64,000 nt of DNA, from positions 101,033,086-101,097,085 of the forward strand of contig CM050650.1 of NCBI GenBank assembly GCA_027574665.1, given 5' to 3'. The DNA is from Rhynochetos jubatus. Its lineage: Eukaryota; Chordata; Aves; Eurypygiformes; Rhynochetidae. A program made the translations under genes and the position numbers. Every line of letters starts with the position of its first letter. The first letter of the stretch is position 1. Positions 24,505-37,347 of the stretch are shown here, in pieces. The notes beneath the pieces are model-generated. The model was not told where the DNA came from. It ran no database searches and saw nothing but the letters and a program-made list of their open reading frames with translations.

Positions 24505-27500
24505 TTGAGCATAGCTACAGTACATGGGAGGTGTAACGTAGTACAACCCCATCAGCTCCCATTTAGCCGTTTGCAACCCCTGTATTTAGTCAGAGGCAGA
24601 ATTCGATCACCTGTCTACAGCATGTGTGAGGGTTTTGCCTCTCGGTTACCACCAGGTGGTAGCATTTTAAAACGTTGCTCTTATTTTAGAAGAGCTACCC
24701 TGTATTATTTGCCAATTTTTCTGTGGTTTCTTGCAAAGGTTAGTGTTAAGGAGGTTGGCATGGTAACCTACTTAGAGTGGATCAAATTGTCATGTGGAGA
24801 GTTCAAGCATGAATTAAGATAGAGACATGGAAAGGCTTCCATCCAAGGAGAGACTGAAAAGTCTGGGATTGTAGGTTGTCCCAGTTTACATTCTCATAAT
24901 ACGAGGAAAAGAGATTTTGTACCAGGAAAATGGAACAGAAGCATCTCAGGTAAAAATAAAAGGTCATCTTGCTTTTAATGTGATATTAATTGACAGAAGT
25001 GATTTTATTAAACTCAGCAAAAGTAACCCCAATTTTAAACATTACTGAGAATATCTACCCAGTATATACAATACATTGTAATATACTTTGATTTTTCAAG
25101 GCATAAGTCAAATGATCAAATGCCTTCATAACTGATGTTGCAAAATTCCTTGCACCTGCCACTGAAATGCTTTTGTACATTGATTGAGAGAAGATACTGG
25201 ATCTGTTGGATCTCTTACAGAATTCCTCTATGTCCACTGGAAGGGTTTTGCATCGGTGGTAGATGAGAAGAAATAGAAGTTTATTTTCAGCCACTACATG
25301 GCTGACTGTTCTGCTTATGGTTTAGGCTTTGTTTCCTGTTTTTTCCTCCAACCTACACTATGATCCCAGTGAATAATAAAGTTTTAGTAATGAAAGAATA
25401 ATGAAACAGAACTGTAACTAGAAATTTTGATACTTGGAACACCTTCCCCATTTTCCAGTCAGCTTTTCCTTACTTTACTCTGAATGCTTTTTAACAGTTC
25501 TGGCACTCCAACCCCTTTTTTTGCTGTACTTTCCTTCTGGCTTGTGCTCTTCTTCTTAACATACTCCCTTCTCAAACTACAGTTCGGAGTTCAGTGAAAG
25601 TCACCCACTGGATGCTTCTCCAGATGCCTCTTCTTCAACAGTTTACCTTATTAGGCCAGTTTTGAAACTCTGCCTTGTGACATTATGAAATAATTTATGA
25701 TGGATAAACACAGGACATTTGAGCTTAAAATGCAACTGTAAAATTTACAGGGTTGACCAGATAATGACTGATGGACAATGTGTGTTCAGTAACAGTTAGT
25801 CCCCAGCCTACAGCACCAGGACACTTGTCCAATAGCCAGGATCAGAGCTCAGATTGTGGGACTGTCAGGGTCTCAGGTGAAAAAGAAATACCAACTATAT
25901 CATGCTGATCTAAGTTTTTAACTTTTAATTTTTTATTTTTCTTCTTGCTTCCAGTTTGGGAACAATGAAGTCTGGATCGGTCTACCTTGGCACTTAGCTT
26001 GCATATACATTTTCGGTGCCTGCTGAAAAAACCTGTCATATAAGTGCATCAGTTCAAAAATATTTCTGAGACTTCCGAAGGGATTGCAGCCATGCTGAGA
26101 CAGAAGCCATTTAGATAATAAAGGATGAAAAGAAGGCCTCAATTAAGAAAGTAAAATTCTGAGAGTAATAGAAAATCAAAATACATAATTTACATAGTAT
26201 GTGCGTAGAATATGCAGTAGGCAGTAGTTGTGCAGGGATAACCACAGATTCCACAGCCTCGGAGAGTAGAAGACCATGTTTTGACTTGCTGGAACATTTC
26301 AGATGAGTGCCTTGCAACTTGGGCAGTGATTATTTTTAGTGGTAGACAGAGTGGTATTTTCATCTGAGAGGATTTATTCAAACACAAAGAAATAAACCTA
26401 GCTACATTCAGCTAAATCTAGCTTAAATCTATTGAACTTTGCTTCTTTTAGCAATGAAATTTTATAGGAGAAAAGCTTCCCAAGTTCTTTGAATATTGTT
26501 TTGCATTCTATTCTTTCTTTTTGGATAATTTTCTCCAGTTTTGAAGACCAATATCTGCTTATTTATATGAATAAACTGGGGAAGAAAAAGTGCTGTTGAA
26601 AGAGAAGTAGATGTATTTCCCAAGAACCCAGTTCCATCGGAGCTGCAGGGCACAACATATAGAGAAACTTCCCCCAAATCTGAACTCTTACATAAGCCAG
26701 CAAGTATTTTGCTCCCATGCCAGAATTTTCTCTTCTTAAAAATAAAGATTTTACATGTATGCATGTACTGCAAAGTGTTCCATTTTCCTTTCTCCCCTTA
26801 TCAAGAAAATTCATTTCAGTGTTAGCCAATTTAAAATTCATTTTATGCATTAATTAAAAAAGAGTAGCTCTTACTCTGCATTAGGATAAAGTGGGTTTTG
26901 TGGTCTTTTACTGTTCTTCTTTTTCAGTTAGGAAGCTGAATCTTTTAGCTAAGGCATCTAAAGGTCCTGGGTCCCATATTGCTGCTCCCGGATTGATGGA
27001 AATGAAAAAATGCCACTTTTGAATTCTCTTTGCAAACTTGCAGAATCCTTAAACTATTCTTCCTATAAAGAATCAAAAATTGGAAATTGAAGTGCATTCA
27101 GCATGTGCATATACACTAAGCTTAATTAAAACTAACTTTCAAACAGCCACACTGTAAACTTAACCTTGTTTTTAAATTGCATATATTTTCTTGAAATTTC
27201 TATTTTAAACAAGAAAAAAAGGTCCCTTACAACTTCACTGTAGTGGCTTGTGGTCTAACGTGACCTTTATCTATTACTGGACTTTCATGTGAATTTTTCA
27301 CTGGATATTGAATTATTCTGATGGATGTGGGAAAACACTGATTTCTAACTGGTATTTATCATACTTATTGAGTGGCCTTAAGAGATTTCAGATGTGAGTT
27401 TGAAACAGAATATGGGTCCCATTATGTAGCAGATCATATTTTAAGAATAATTTAGAATTAAGGTAAGATTCAGCCCCCAAAGTGCTGATGATTCATGTTT

Positions 27501-29981
27501 ATATTCTGGTAAAGGTGTGCTGTTTGGTTTTTTTTTTTTTCTCTAGGGGTAAATACAGATCTTTTATTATGTAAAACAACCATCAAAGTAATACTGAAAT
27601 TTTCTTCTTTTTTTAACACATGTATTAGGGGTAGGTGGGTCTGGCAATTTGCAATACTGATGCTATAAAAAGGATTTCTGCTTACTGGTATTCTCTTTGA
27701 GAAATTATTCAGAGAGGTTTTGTTGATGTTTTCACGGTTTTTAACTTGCTTCTTGAAAACTAATTAATCAAGTATAATCATCTGGTTGTATGAAATATTT
27801 ATAAACTGTAATTTCCATTGCTGGAAATGTTCTTCAGTGTCTCAGTATTGTCTCTTAATGTCAAGAATAAGGAGAGAGACATATGTATAGGGATCATTTA
27901 TCCCCCTCCTCAAACCAATGAATTTTTACTATGAATATTATATTTCTACAGAGAATACTTTAGAGATGTTGATATTTGATGTTAATACCACATTTGGCCT
28001 AATTCTGTTGTTTATGCTTCTTTTTATTTTTTTTTTTTCCCCCTGAAAAATTGGAAAATATAATACACAAGACTGTAAAATCCACAGGAAATATTGACTC
28101 CAGGAAGATTTTAATTGAACTTGAGAAGAAAAGAAAGCACTAATTCTTGCTGGGCAATATTGGTTCTCAATATTGTGTCAATGTTGTTCAAAATCAGTAT
28201 AAAGCTACAGTTTGGAGGTTCCCACCTAGTTTCTTATGGTGTCTACCTGGCTACTGAGAATAACTGTAATAACTATGGGCTTAAAATAGGTCATTTTTAC
28301 CCTGGGAAGCTATTTAAGAAAACAGCTTAACTTTTGTGGAAGTACCAAAAAATATGTTAGAGGTAAAAGGTCTTGTTTTGACAGCACTCTGTTAGTGTGA
28401 ATGAATTCTAAATAAGCAGAGAGACAACACTGCAGTGAACAGTAAACAATCTTGCTTTCATTGGTGAATGAGGCTGCTCTGTAATAAGCAAATCAGAAAT
28501 AAAAAAACCAAACACAAACCCAAAAAACCCCACAAAAATGGCAAAACAGAGTGAAAGCACTGCTCCGATCTACACTGTTTTCAAACACATGACATCGCAC
28601 CTGAGTTACAAATACAGAGCCTATCCATCCAGGACTGATCAACAGGGGGGAGAAGGTTTTTCAGTGATGATTGCTCATTTACATTTACTAGATGCTCTGA
28701 TTTATCTGCTGACAAGTGTCAAAATGTGTGTAAGAAGTCTATTGAAGCAAATTATGTTGCCTAAGAAACCTGGAGTGAGGGAGAATTTGCAGACTTAAGA
28801 GAACAATTCTGTTAAGGTCAAATAAAAGCACAATTGAAATGTCTTGGTTATTCTGAGGAAAAATGAAGGAATAGTTGAGAGAGATTTAAGTTATTGTAAT
28901 TTTAGGATTAATTTTATACTCACCTATAAATAAGCAAAGGTTTTATTATTACCAAATGAAAATCCTATGCATTAATAAGCAGTAAATAACCCTCATCAAG
29001 CAATGTATTAAATAATTTCCTTTAGTTTCCCAGGCTCAGCTCCACACGTTGATTACACTGAATTCTTAAGTGACTTTTTTGGCCCTTATTGAATAATTTA
29101 ATAAATCAGACAGAATAAAAAAATTAAGATTTCACTGAGAATTAAATATTTTTTTAAGTATTGGTGGATTTTCTCTTTCTAGTGCAGCATATTTCATTTA
29201 GTGTCAATATCTGGCAATTTTATATTCACTTTCAATTATCATTTAATAGATGCTCCACTGATCATGTGATCAAAAGGAAACACCTATGCAAGAGAACCAT
29301 GTGTTCCTTAACTATCAATTTCTTGTGGTAACAGACAAATTTCCAAACACAAGTAAAACTCAATAATGCATTTTGTATAGAAAATTAAGCAGACAATTAC
29401 TGAAGTCATTGCAACCGTGCATTCCTCGGAGTCAAGGACATTATTGTCACACCAATGGGTGTGGGTGAGTCAGTGGTAAGAGTTCAAATGACTGTACTGT
29501 CATAATTAGGACCTTTTATCAAAAATCTGCAGTGCCAGTTAACTGATGAGCAGTAAGTGTCAGAGTCAGCCTACTGTGTAAAACTGTTGCCTGATTTAAA
29601 AAATAAACAAAAATTCTGGTACCAGAATTTATTCTCTGTGAATGCTTTGAATTATTGTTACTAGACTGGAAATATAGCTGCCTAAAATCACTGGAAGGAT
29701 TCCTATTGATTTTAGTGGGCATTTCATCAGGCTTTTTATGAAATAATTGGTTTCATGGTTTTTTTTGGCAAATCTTCTTTACAAATATAACTTGATAAAC
29801 CTCTCATATTAGTTAATTACCTTAATCTATGAGATGGATGTCTCCATTAATTTCAATCAGTAGATGACAGAAAGGTTCCCAACTAATGTTGCTACAGCTT
29901 CATGTATCTTTTCTCTATCATCAACTCTTTTAATGTCACGTTTGTTTCAATTCTGAGAGTCTAATTTTTCTTGTTACCTAG

Positions 29982-30016
29982 TAATATTGTTAATATTTTC
30001 TTAATATTGTTAATAT
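29982..30016. repeat. Direct repeat TAATATTGTTAATAT x 2
   Basis: The same 15-mer at 29982-29996 and 30002-30016, period 20 bp, in an AT-rich context with internal AATATT palindromes. Confidence 0.75.
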
Positions 30017-30362
30017 CGTGGTTTGTCCTACTATTTAAAGCAAAACTCAGATAATTTCTTTCATTCTATTTTGCATTAAGACCTCAGTTCAGGACAACAT
30101 ATTAGCACATATTCTTGGTTTATAAAACTTCTACATATGCCATTTCAAAACAATTGCGTGAAGGTGTCGTGATTTTCATCAGGAAGAAATGAATGAATTT
30201 GCCTTAAAGTAAATAAAGCTACAGTGATACATACACAATGTATCAAAATATACCCAGTATATCAAGACCCGTCTGCAGTTGGAGGTTTACATTTTGGGAA
30301 AAAAAATACCAAACCACAAAGCAAAGCATCCAAAAAAAATGGTTATGATGTCTGAGATATGG

Positions 30363-30400
30363 TTTTTTTTGGTTTGTAGGTTTTGTTTTTTTTTTTTTTT
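30363..30400. repeat. T-rich tract
   Basis: TTTTTTTT-GGTTTG-TAGG-TTTTG followed by 15 or more T. Low-complexity sequence; could be an antisense A tail, but no element is recognised next to it. Confidence 0.8.
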
Positions 30401-31089
30401 GTCTTGGAGTTTAAAAAGTTGATCACTTTATGAATCTTACAAGTCAAAGCCATTTCAGATGAAAAATATGCAACAGCTATTATTATGACACATCAAATAT
30501 GCTTTAAACATGACTGTCTAAATACATTGTTTTTTTCATGACAGCATGGATAATTCAAGGTGGATTTTAAAATTTTAAAAATATCCTTTAATCCTACCAC
30601 AAAATGCATGTAAATTATTGCACTAGATGTGTATGAATTAAATTATAAGAGGTAGGAAAATGTTTCTTGTAGATTTGATATGAAAAGCCGTATCAACAAA
30701 CCTGAATGTCTGCAGAGCAAAATGCTCAAAAATAAATGAATGCCTATGTTAAAATTTGCTTTTCAATCGTTAGTCTTGTGCATACTGAGTTAATATTCCT
30801 CCCCTGCTCTCTATATATGTATTTCAACCTATGGTAACTTTCCATTGGATCTTAGTGCAGGTAATGAAAGTGGCAATGATTAATTGATTACTACTCATTC
30901 ATTAAATAAATCTCTGCTGAATTTACACCTCACTGTCATTATCCTCAACATCTACATACATTGAATTATAAATGTGATAAAAATGTATCTCACATGGTCC
31001 CATTTCTAATCTACTGCTTCAGATATTTGTTGCTTACTCTTTTATTTTACAGGAAAAATATCAAAAGAAGAAATTCTATTATGTAAAAT

Positions 31090-31663
31090 TGTTGCTGTTT
31101 GACCCTAGTTGTCAACTAGCACCACACAGCTGCTGGCTTAGTCCCCTCACCACTGAGCTGTGAGAGAGAATTGAAAGGGGAAAAGTGAGAAAACTCGTGG
31201 TTTGAGATAGACAGTTTAATGGGTAAAGCAAAAGCTTCATGTGCAGGCAAAGCAAAACAAGGAATTAATTCACTAGTTCCCATTGGCAGTTCAGCCGTCT
31301 CCAGGAAAGCAGGGCTCCTTCACACATAATGGTTAATTGGGAAGACAAATGTCATAACTACGAACACCCCACACTTATTTATTCTTCCCCCAGCCTTATG
31401 TGCTGATCCTGATGTCCTTTGGTATGGAATATTCCTTTGGTCAGTTGGGATCAACTCTCCCCCCTCTCAACTTCTTGCACATCCCCAGCCCACTTGCTAG
31501 TGGGGTGGTGTGAGAAGCAGAAAAGGCCTTGACTCTGTGTAAGCACTGCTCAGCAGTAACAAAACATCTCTGTATTACCAACACTGTTTTCAGCACAAAT
31601 CAAAAACACAGCCTCATACTAGCTACTATGAAGGAATTGAAATCTCTCCCAGCCAAACCAACA
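31090..31663 (-). mobile_element. Diverged LTR related to the 3952-4531 LTR
   Basis: Same family and same orientation as the LTR at 3952. Shared blocks in the same order are AGCACCACACAGCTGCT near the low end, GGTATGGAATATTCCTTTGG in the middle (GGTATGGAATATCCCTTTGG-like in the first copy), GGCCTTGACT, TAACAAAACATC and CATACTAGCTACTA near the high end. Both ends have decayed (about TGTTGCTGTTTGACC and AAACCAACA) and I see no target duplication, so borders are good to roughly 10 bases. There is no internal retroviral sequence on either side, so it is probably also a solo LTR. It carries more differences from the canonical ends than the first copy, suggesting it is older. Confidence 0.82.
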
Positions 31664-34600
31664 CCACACAACACAACTTACTTTGAGTGCTAGCGTTCAG
31701 GTAAGGAAGAGTGCAAGCTGAGCAATGGGAGATAGGAGCAGGAAGGAGAGAGGAAGTCAGTAGCTGAGTGACACCCCTGATTCTGCTGGTAGAGACCCAG
31801 CACATCAGCTGAGATGCCAGTGACACACAGCCTAGACGTGAAGCTGTGATTCTGAAGTTAGTTTCACCCTTCATCTGTGAAAAGGGAATCCTATCCAATT
31901 AACTTTATTCGTAAAATACCTGAATGAATGCAGGTGCCTAATGTTCATTTCCAATACAGTCACCTGAGCTTCAGAGAGTCACATCTCAGACTCAGCCAGT
32001 TAAGCTAAGGTTTTTCTTGCTGTATGTGTGTGGAATTTTTATCTTTCAGAGGCTCCTCAATCTTCCCATTGACAGTACAATCAGTCTAACTTCCTTTTTG
32101 CTTCTATCTGAACCACCCTATTTATACCAGGTCCTTCATTTTCAAGGTGTTGCCATAAGGAAGCTAGAGTCTGAGTGGCTCTCAAATCTCACAACTCCTT
32201 CCTCTAAGTCTTGAGGCCCTAGCTGATCAGAGAGCGCACTGTGGTTGGTCCTTATAGGAAGAGGTAATTCTTTTCTCTTTGAATAATATATTCACTGAGA
32301 CTTTAAAGACACTCAGAATGGTCCTCTAGGATGCAAACATTCAGGCAGATTTAAAAACAGCCATCACTATGCATTCTGTATATGATTAAACTTTCAGAAC
32401 TACAGAAGAGAACTCCAGTACTGGTCAAGCTGCTTCAGCTAGGTAGAGCCCCATAGGGCTAAAATCTAGCCAAGAAACCACTGGAGCAGAGCAGCGTGCT
32501 GCCCATGCCCCTTTTATCACAGCTAAACATTCTATTCTGAAAATGATGGAGAAGCTGCTTGCATTGGCTCTACGTCTGCTAGAGAAATTCCTATGCCTGA
32601 AGAGTTTCCAGATGCTCAGTGGTTTCTAGCCCCTTTGCTCTGACATGCCACCGTGAAATCCTGTGACCAGCTAGAGCAAACAGATCAAGGACAATCCAAA
32701 TTCTGGTTCTGTACATTCCCATTGCAATCTTGATGTGACTTTAGAAGTGTGGAACATAAACTCTTAAGTCTGGAATTTAGAAAGACCATTCTAAACTTTC
32801 ATTAGCAGAATTTGGCTGAAGATTAAAACATTTAGGGAATCAATTTGCATGGTTGTCTACTGCCATGCTCCTTAGCTCAGCATTTCGTTACAGCCAATGG
32901 AAATCAACTTAATAAATCCAGAAGAGGCTTAAAAGCAGTTCAGCTGACCGTATCCAGCCTTATGTCTGATTTGTGCACCAGAAGGTCACAGTCCCTGCAG
33001 AAGCCCATTGTTGCATCTGTTGCCCCTGCTGCAGATGTCTGTCATAGTATTGGGCATCCTGGTTGGTGCCTGTACTAGGGCAACTAAATTGCACAGTAGT
33101 TATGATTACAGTTAGCTGAATTACTGCTTATGTTCCACTGATTATATTAACTAGTGGCTTAACTGAACTGCACAGGTGCCTATGGTAGTTTGAGATACCC
33201 TAAAGGTACATCTGTAGGTGTGACACAGGACATATGTGAGATTGATCTCCTTCAAGAAAGTGATAAAGAGCCTGCCCAGGACATGTAAAATCTGACTGGG
33301 AAAACACATTGATCCTCAGCTCTCTCTACTGAGAGACACCTATGCAGATACCAGTGTGTAGACAGCTGAATTTTAAATTAATCTTTCCTCTTGTCTGACC
33401 CTCTTTATAACATGAGCTGCCAAATTTGAACATGTTTCGGGCATCAGCCTTATAACTTTTCTCTACACTTTGGTATTTATTCTAGAAAGATATTAACATG
33501 TTTAAAATGCTGAGATGATGAAAAAACCTTTTTTCATGGGTAGCATGACATTAGACAAAAGTTTTTGTGAGGTCTTTTTGAAGCAATGTTTTCAAGATAC
33601 CTGAGTCTGAAATAATTCACCACTTAATGTACACAGAATATAGTTAGTTTTCTAAGTAAGTCAGCTATCCAGGCCTCCTTCCATAGTCAATGTAAAGAAT
33701 TAGATGCAGAAGGAGAATCATTTCACTGTGAAAGAGGTTTATGGAATGAGTCAAATGAATTACTCTCTGGAGCCACCTATTTTTTTCTGTTGATTGAAAA
33801 AGATACTAGCTTATGCTTAGCCTTCTCAAACTGTACGTGCCAAGGTTAGATAAAATGAATCCCACCTTTCCTTTTTCTTCATGAAGAGCAAGATACAATA
33901 AGAGGGCAAGCTGTGAAGATTGTTTCTTACAGAAGGAAAACTTTGTGTATAGATTTTAATATTTTTTCAAAGGTACAGTCAAGCAGAAATAGGTTTAAAA
34001 AGCCCTTTCAGACATTGCAAAAATAAAATTCATTGGTTTTAACAGAAACAGAAATAAAATGTAGTGTTTAAGTTAATTTTGTCTATATCGGTTCTAAACT
34101 GGATTTGAAACCTGACATGGTCTCTTGTCCAGATCCCTCAGGTTAGATGTTAGAGGCAAATATTCACATCACAGAACTTCTGTCCCTGTTGTTTGCCATC
34201 CAGCTGAGAGACTGAAATGGAGCTGGCAAAGAATGAGCTATGGTACCAAGGACAGGCTTGATAAACATTGCCTTACTGGTACAGTGTGAATAAGCCTCTA
34301 TGGTGGCTTTTCTATTGCTGTCCCAACTCTGTGAGACAGCATCAATCTTTAGTGTTGTCAGCTGAACTATTGCATCATATCTTGTAAATCATCGATGGAA
34401 TAAATTGCATTTCTACTTGTCCTTCAGCACTTCAAAAACATAATCAATCCATTAACAAGAGGTTGCACTTATTTTTGTTGTTATTTTTTATTAGTGCTTT
34501 ATGGCTGGTATTGAAATATGGATTGAAATAAGAGAGCAGAGAAAAACTTACAAACAAGCTGGAGAGAATGGAATATGCATTTCTGTGAGATCATTATTCC

Positions 34601-35545
34601 TTTTTAATATACATTCTGAAATCCTCTCTTCCAAACCCTGATTTCAACAAGCCACATAATAACCTGCCAGAGGGAATGTCTTTGATTTCTTCTGAAGGAT
34701 CTGTTTGGAACATTTTTGTAAGGTAGAAAATGAATACAATCAGCAACCATCAATATAATGCAGCAATCTCCTGCAGGAAGTCTATATTTTAATATCCCTT
34801 TAAATATTCCCCAAAATACATCAATAATTAATTGCTAACACCTGGCAGGATCCATCTGGCAATATCCCTTCATTATTGGTTGACTGAATACTGATTTTTT
34901 TCAGCATTCAGATGCAAGATCATGTGCTGATGATTTCTACTGAGTATGTAAAGCCATGAATGTCTATATATCAACATCAAAAGCCAGGTGTTGCTCAGAC
35001 ATATGTAGAAAAATAACCAGCCCTGCAACCAGTATCCCAATTGAAGATTTGCTTTCAATTACATGTATATATCTACCATGATAGTCTAACAGTTAATGGT
35101 ATTCTTTATTACACATAATTTTTTAATGACAATATTTTTGGTAAAGAAGATCTAACTTATATTGAAATATCAATTTTCTATTATACTACACTATACTATT
35201 TATATATAATATACTATTTATAATATTTATTGTGCTATAAATCACAAGCTGCTGTTTTTGCAGACCAGTTGAAAGACAAACCTTATTTTTCAGTAAATGG
35301 CAGTACTTCAAGGTAGTGAGAACTTACCTTGGATGATGAATTTATGTTAATTATATATTTTCCAATTAAAGGATGATTAATTGCACATATCTCATCCAAT
35401 ATTCTAGGGGATTAGCTTCCAAACTCACTACCTGCCACAACTCTGGCAGTATTTTGATAGTAATGTTTTATTTTGTTCCAGCATCTTGATACTGATTATA
35501 TAAATTATACAATTATTAATTTGAATTGGAGGTGAACAGTAGTGG
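31664..35545. other. Non-coding stretch without recognised genes
   Basis: No gene is recognised. The patch at about 32400-32720 is slightly richer in G and C but has no extended frame. A 77-codon plus-strand frame at 32845-33078 matches nothing. An AT-rich repeat with TATACTATTTAT twice lies near 35190-35225. Confidence 0.55.
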
Positions 35546-35656
35546 CATAACATTTCTGGTTGGTAAATAAAGATTTTGTTTCCTCTGTGCAGAGAGGATG
35601 TTCTGATTTTTTTTCTCTAGTATCACACTAATACGAGTGCACACCCTTTGCAACCC
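35546..35656 (+). repeat. Inverted repeat arm A (~111 bp)
   Basis: Reads CATAACATTTCTGGTTGG at the start and ACACCCTTTGCAACCC at the end, with an internal AATAAAG. The reverse complement of 37238-37347 aligns over its whole length with nine mismatches and one single-base gap by my count, about 91% identity. Similarity weakens sharply at both edges, with a hint of further decayed similarity for about 20 bases. The AATAAAG followed by a T/C-rich run resembles the 3' end of a retroelement or an LTR R-U5 region, but I do not recognise the family. Confidence 0.85.
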
Positions 35657-36079
35657 TGGCATTAGTATGAGTATCTGTGTAATACACGTCATATAATCGT
35701 GCTTTCTGTCAGATAATCTGAAGTTCATACTTTTTACTGACTTGAATTTGCATAAAATATTTATACTCAGCATCATATTATCATAATTATTTTTCAAAAA
35801 TAGCAGTCTGACTAGCTATAGACCTCTTTTAATATCTTGTGTGCTTTTTAATATCAGAATAATATTTCAGTTTTCAATTATGATTATAAAAAGTAGGCAC
35901 ACACAGATTACAGTAACATAGAAAGCAATATGTGTTGGGATTATTTACAAAATAATTTTCACAGGTAGGTCACAGAAGAATAGGTGAATTTCAGAAGACT
36001 GCACAAGTACAAATATGACTATTTAGAAACAACTCTTCTAATTATTATAGGTTACTTAGTCTGGCATCAGACCAAAGGA

Positions 36080-37065
36080 AAATATTGAAAATGTTGATTT
36101 AGGATTAAATCAATATAGAATTGAATTATAAGAATATAATTAGTGTTAATCAACATGGTTTTAGTGAAAGTAGGTCTTAGAATCATCTGAACAGTTTTAA
36201 TAATTTTGCAGTCATTGTAATTGTTATGCTAGCAGTTACACAAATGTAGGGGATTTGGTAAGGTATTTGGCTTGATATGCCACAACATTACAATATGAAA
36301 TTAACCCTTGACAGTTAGAACATACACTGAAAATAAGATGTATTTTATAATAATATTGATGAACTAAGACTTAATAAAGTAACAATTAGTGATGAATCTA
36401 TGTGGGCATGTTGAATCATCCTAGATTTTTTCAATAACTGAGAGTCTTCAAACAAAATGTGTTTTCAAACAGTCAAGGCTATAAATCTAAGACCAGTGAC
36501 AGCAGACTGTTGTGGATTATGGGTTATACACCCTGAAAAACCAATGACTCACATAGGATATGACAGTCATAGTGGCTACAAAATACAACAAATGCATGTG
36601 AACACAACAAATGCAGGGTGAAATAATGGCAAAAAGAAGGATGCAGGCAGAAAGGATACAGGCAGTTCAGTGATTTAGCAACATCTACAGCATTGGTGAT
36701 CCAAGTAATAGGGCATTAGTGTTTTGGTGACCAGAATTTCAAAAAAAAAGTTCTTGAGAAATCAGAGAAACTGTAAAAAATAATCTGAAACATGATTTCA
36801 GAGATAGAATGTCTTAAAAGGACAGGGTTGCGGAACACTTACAGCAAAGGAAATTCCAAAATAGGTATCAAGAAATATTTTCACTGTAAGAATGAGCAAA
36901 CATTGAAATAGGCTGCCAGGAGAGGGTGTGGAATCTTTGTCCTTCAAGATATTCAAAATTTGGCTGGACAAGCTCTGACCAATCTGATCAGCATTGTTGA
37001 AGATATCCCTGTTTTGAGCAGGTGGTTGGACTAAATAAGCTGTAGAGGTTATTTTCAAACAAAAA
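36080..37065 (+). mobile_element. Ancient CR1-clade LINE fragment, sense
   Basis: A decayed CR1 covering part of the reverse transcriptase through the 3' UTR. At 36148 onward the codons give N-Q-H-G-F-S-E-S-R-S followed by a stop, fitting the CR1 block N-Q-H-G-F-x-x-x-x-S. At 36245-36289 they give G-F-G-K-V-F-G-L, then H-N-I, fitting D-F-S-K-A-F-D-L-V-x-H-x-I. The 3' part contains TTTTCACTGTAAGAATGAGCA, TAGGCTGCCAGGAGAGG and GAGCAGGTGGTTGGACTA, typical of the older CR1 3' region. Premature stops and indels mark it as long dead. Borders are approximate. Confidence 0.8.
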
Positions 37066-37114
37066 TCTTATGTAATTCAAGGATTATATAAACCTAGTCT
37101 TTATATGTTGTGAA

Positions 37115-37165
37115 TAAGAGACTGAGAAGGGATCTGATTATTATTTAAATATCTTCATAGGCAGA
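37115..37165 (+). mobile_element. Short CR1-like fragment
   Basis: GAGACTGAGAAGGGATCTGATT followed by TATTTAAATATCTTCATAGGCAG resembles the CR1 segment around GAGAGGGGATCTGATTAA...TATAAATATCTTAAGGG. It lies downstream of the 3' end of the neighbouring CR1, in the order opposite to a single intact element, so it would be a separate or rearranged piece. Confidence 0.45.
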
Positions 37166-37237
37166 AAATCTGGTATACAAAGTACTGAACCCAACAATTA
37201 ATGCGGGGAGAGCTACTCAGGCATACAGTGACCCTCT

Positions 37238-37347
37238 GGGTTTCAAAGGGTGTGCACTGGTATTAGCGTGACACCAGAGAAAAAAATCAGAACATGCTTT
37301 CCGCACAGAGGAAACAAAATCTTTATTTACCAACCAGAAGTGTTATG
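37238..37347 (-). repeat. Inverted repeat arm B (~110 bp)
   Basis: The reverse complement reads CATAACACTTCTGGTTGG ... ACACCCTTTGAAACCC and pairs with arm A at 35546-35656 at about 91% identity. The arms are separated by about 1.58 kb that contains the ancient sense CR1. Confidence 0.85.

Larger units (their letters stand above)
24505..31089. other. Non-coding AT-rich stretch without recognised genes
   Basis: No gene is recognised. The longest frames (24505-24822 plus, 105 codons; 26462-26773 minus, 103 codons) match nothing I know. T-rich tracts occur at 27528-27540, 28027-28038 and 30363-30400, and an A/C-rich patch at 28500-28535. A direct repeat of TAATATTGTTAATAT occurs at 29982 and 30002. 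Confidence 0.6.
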
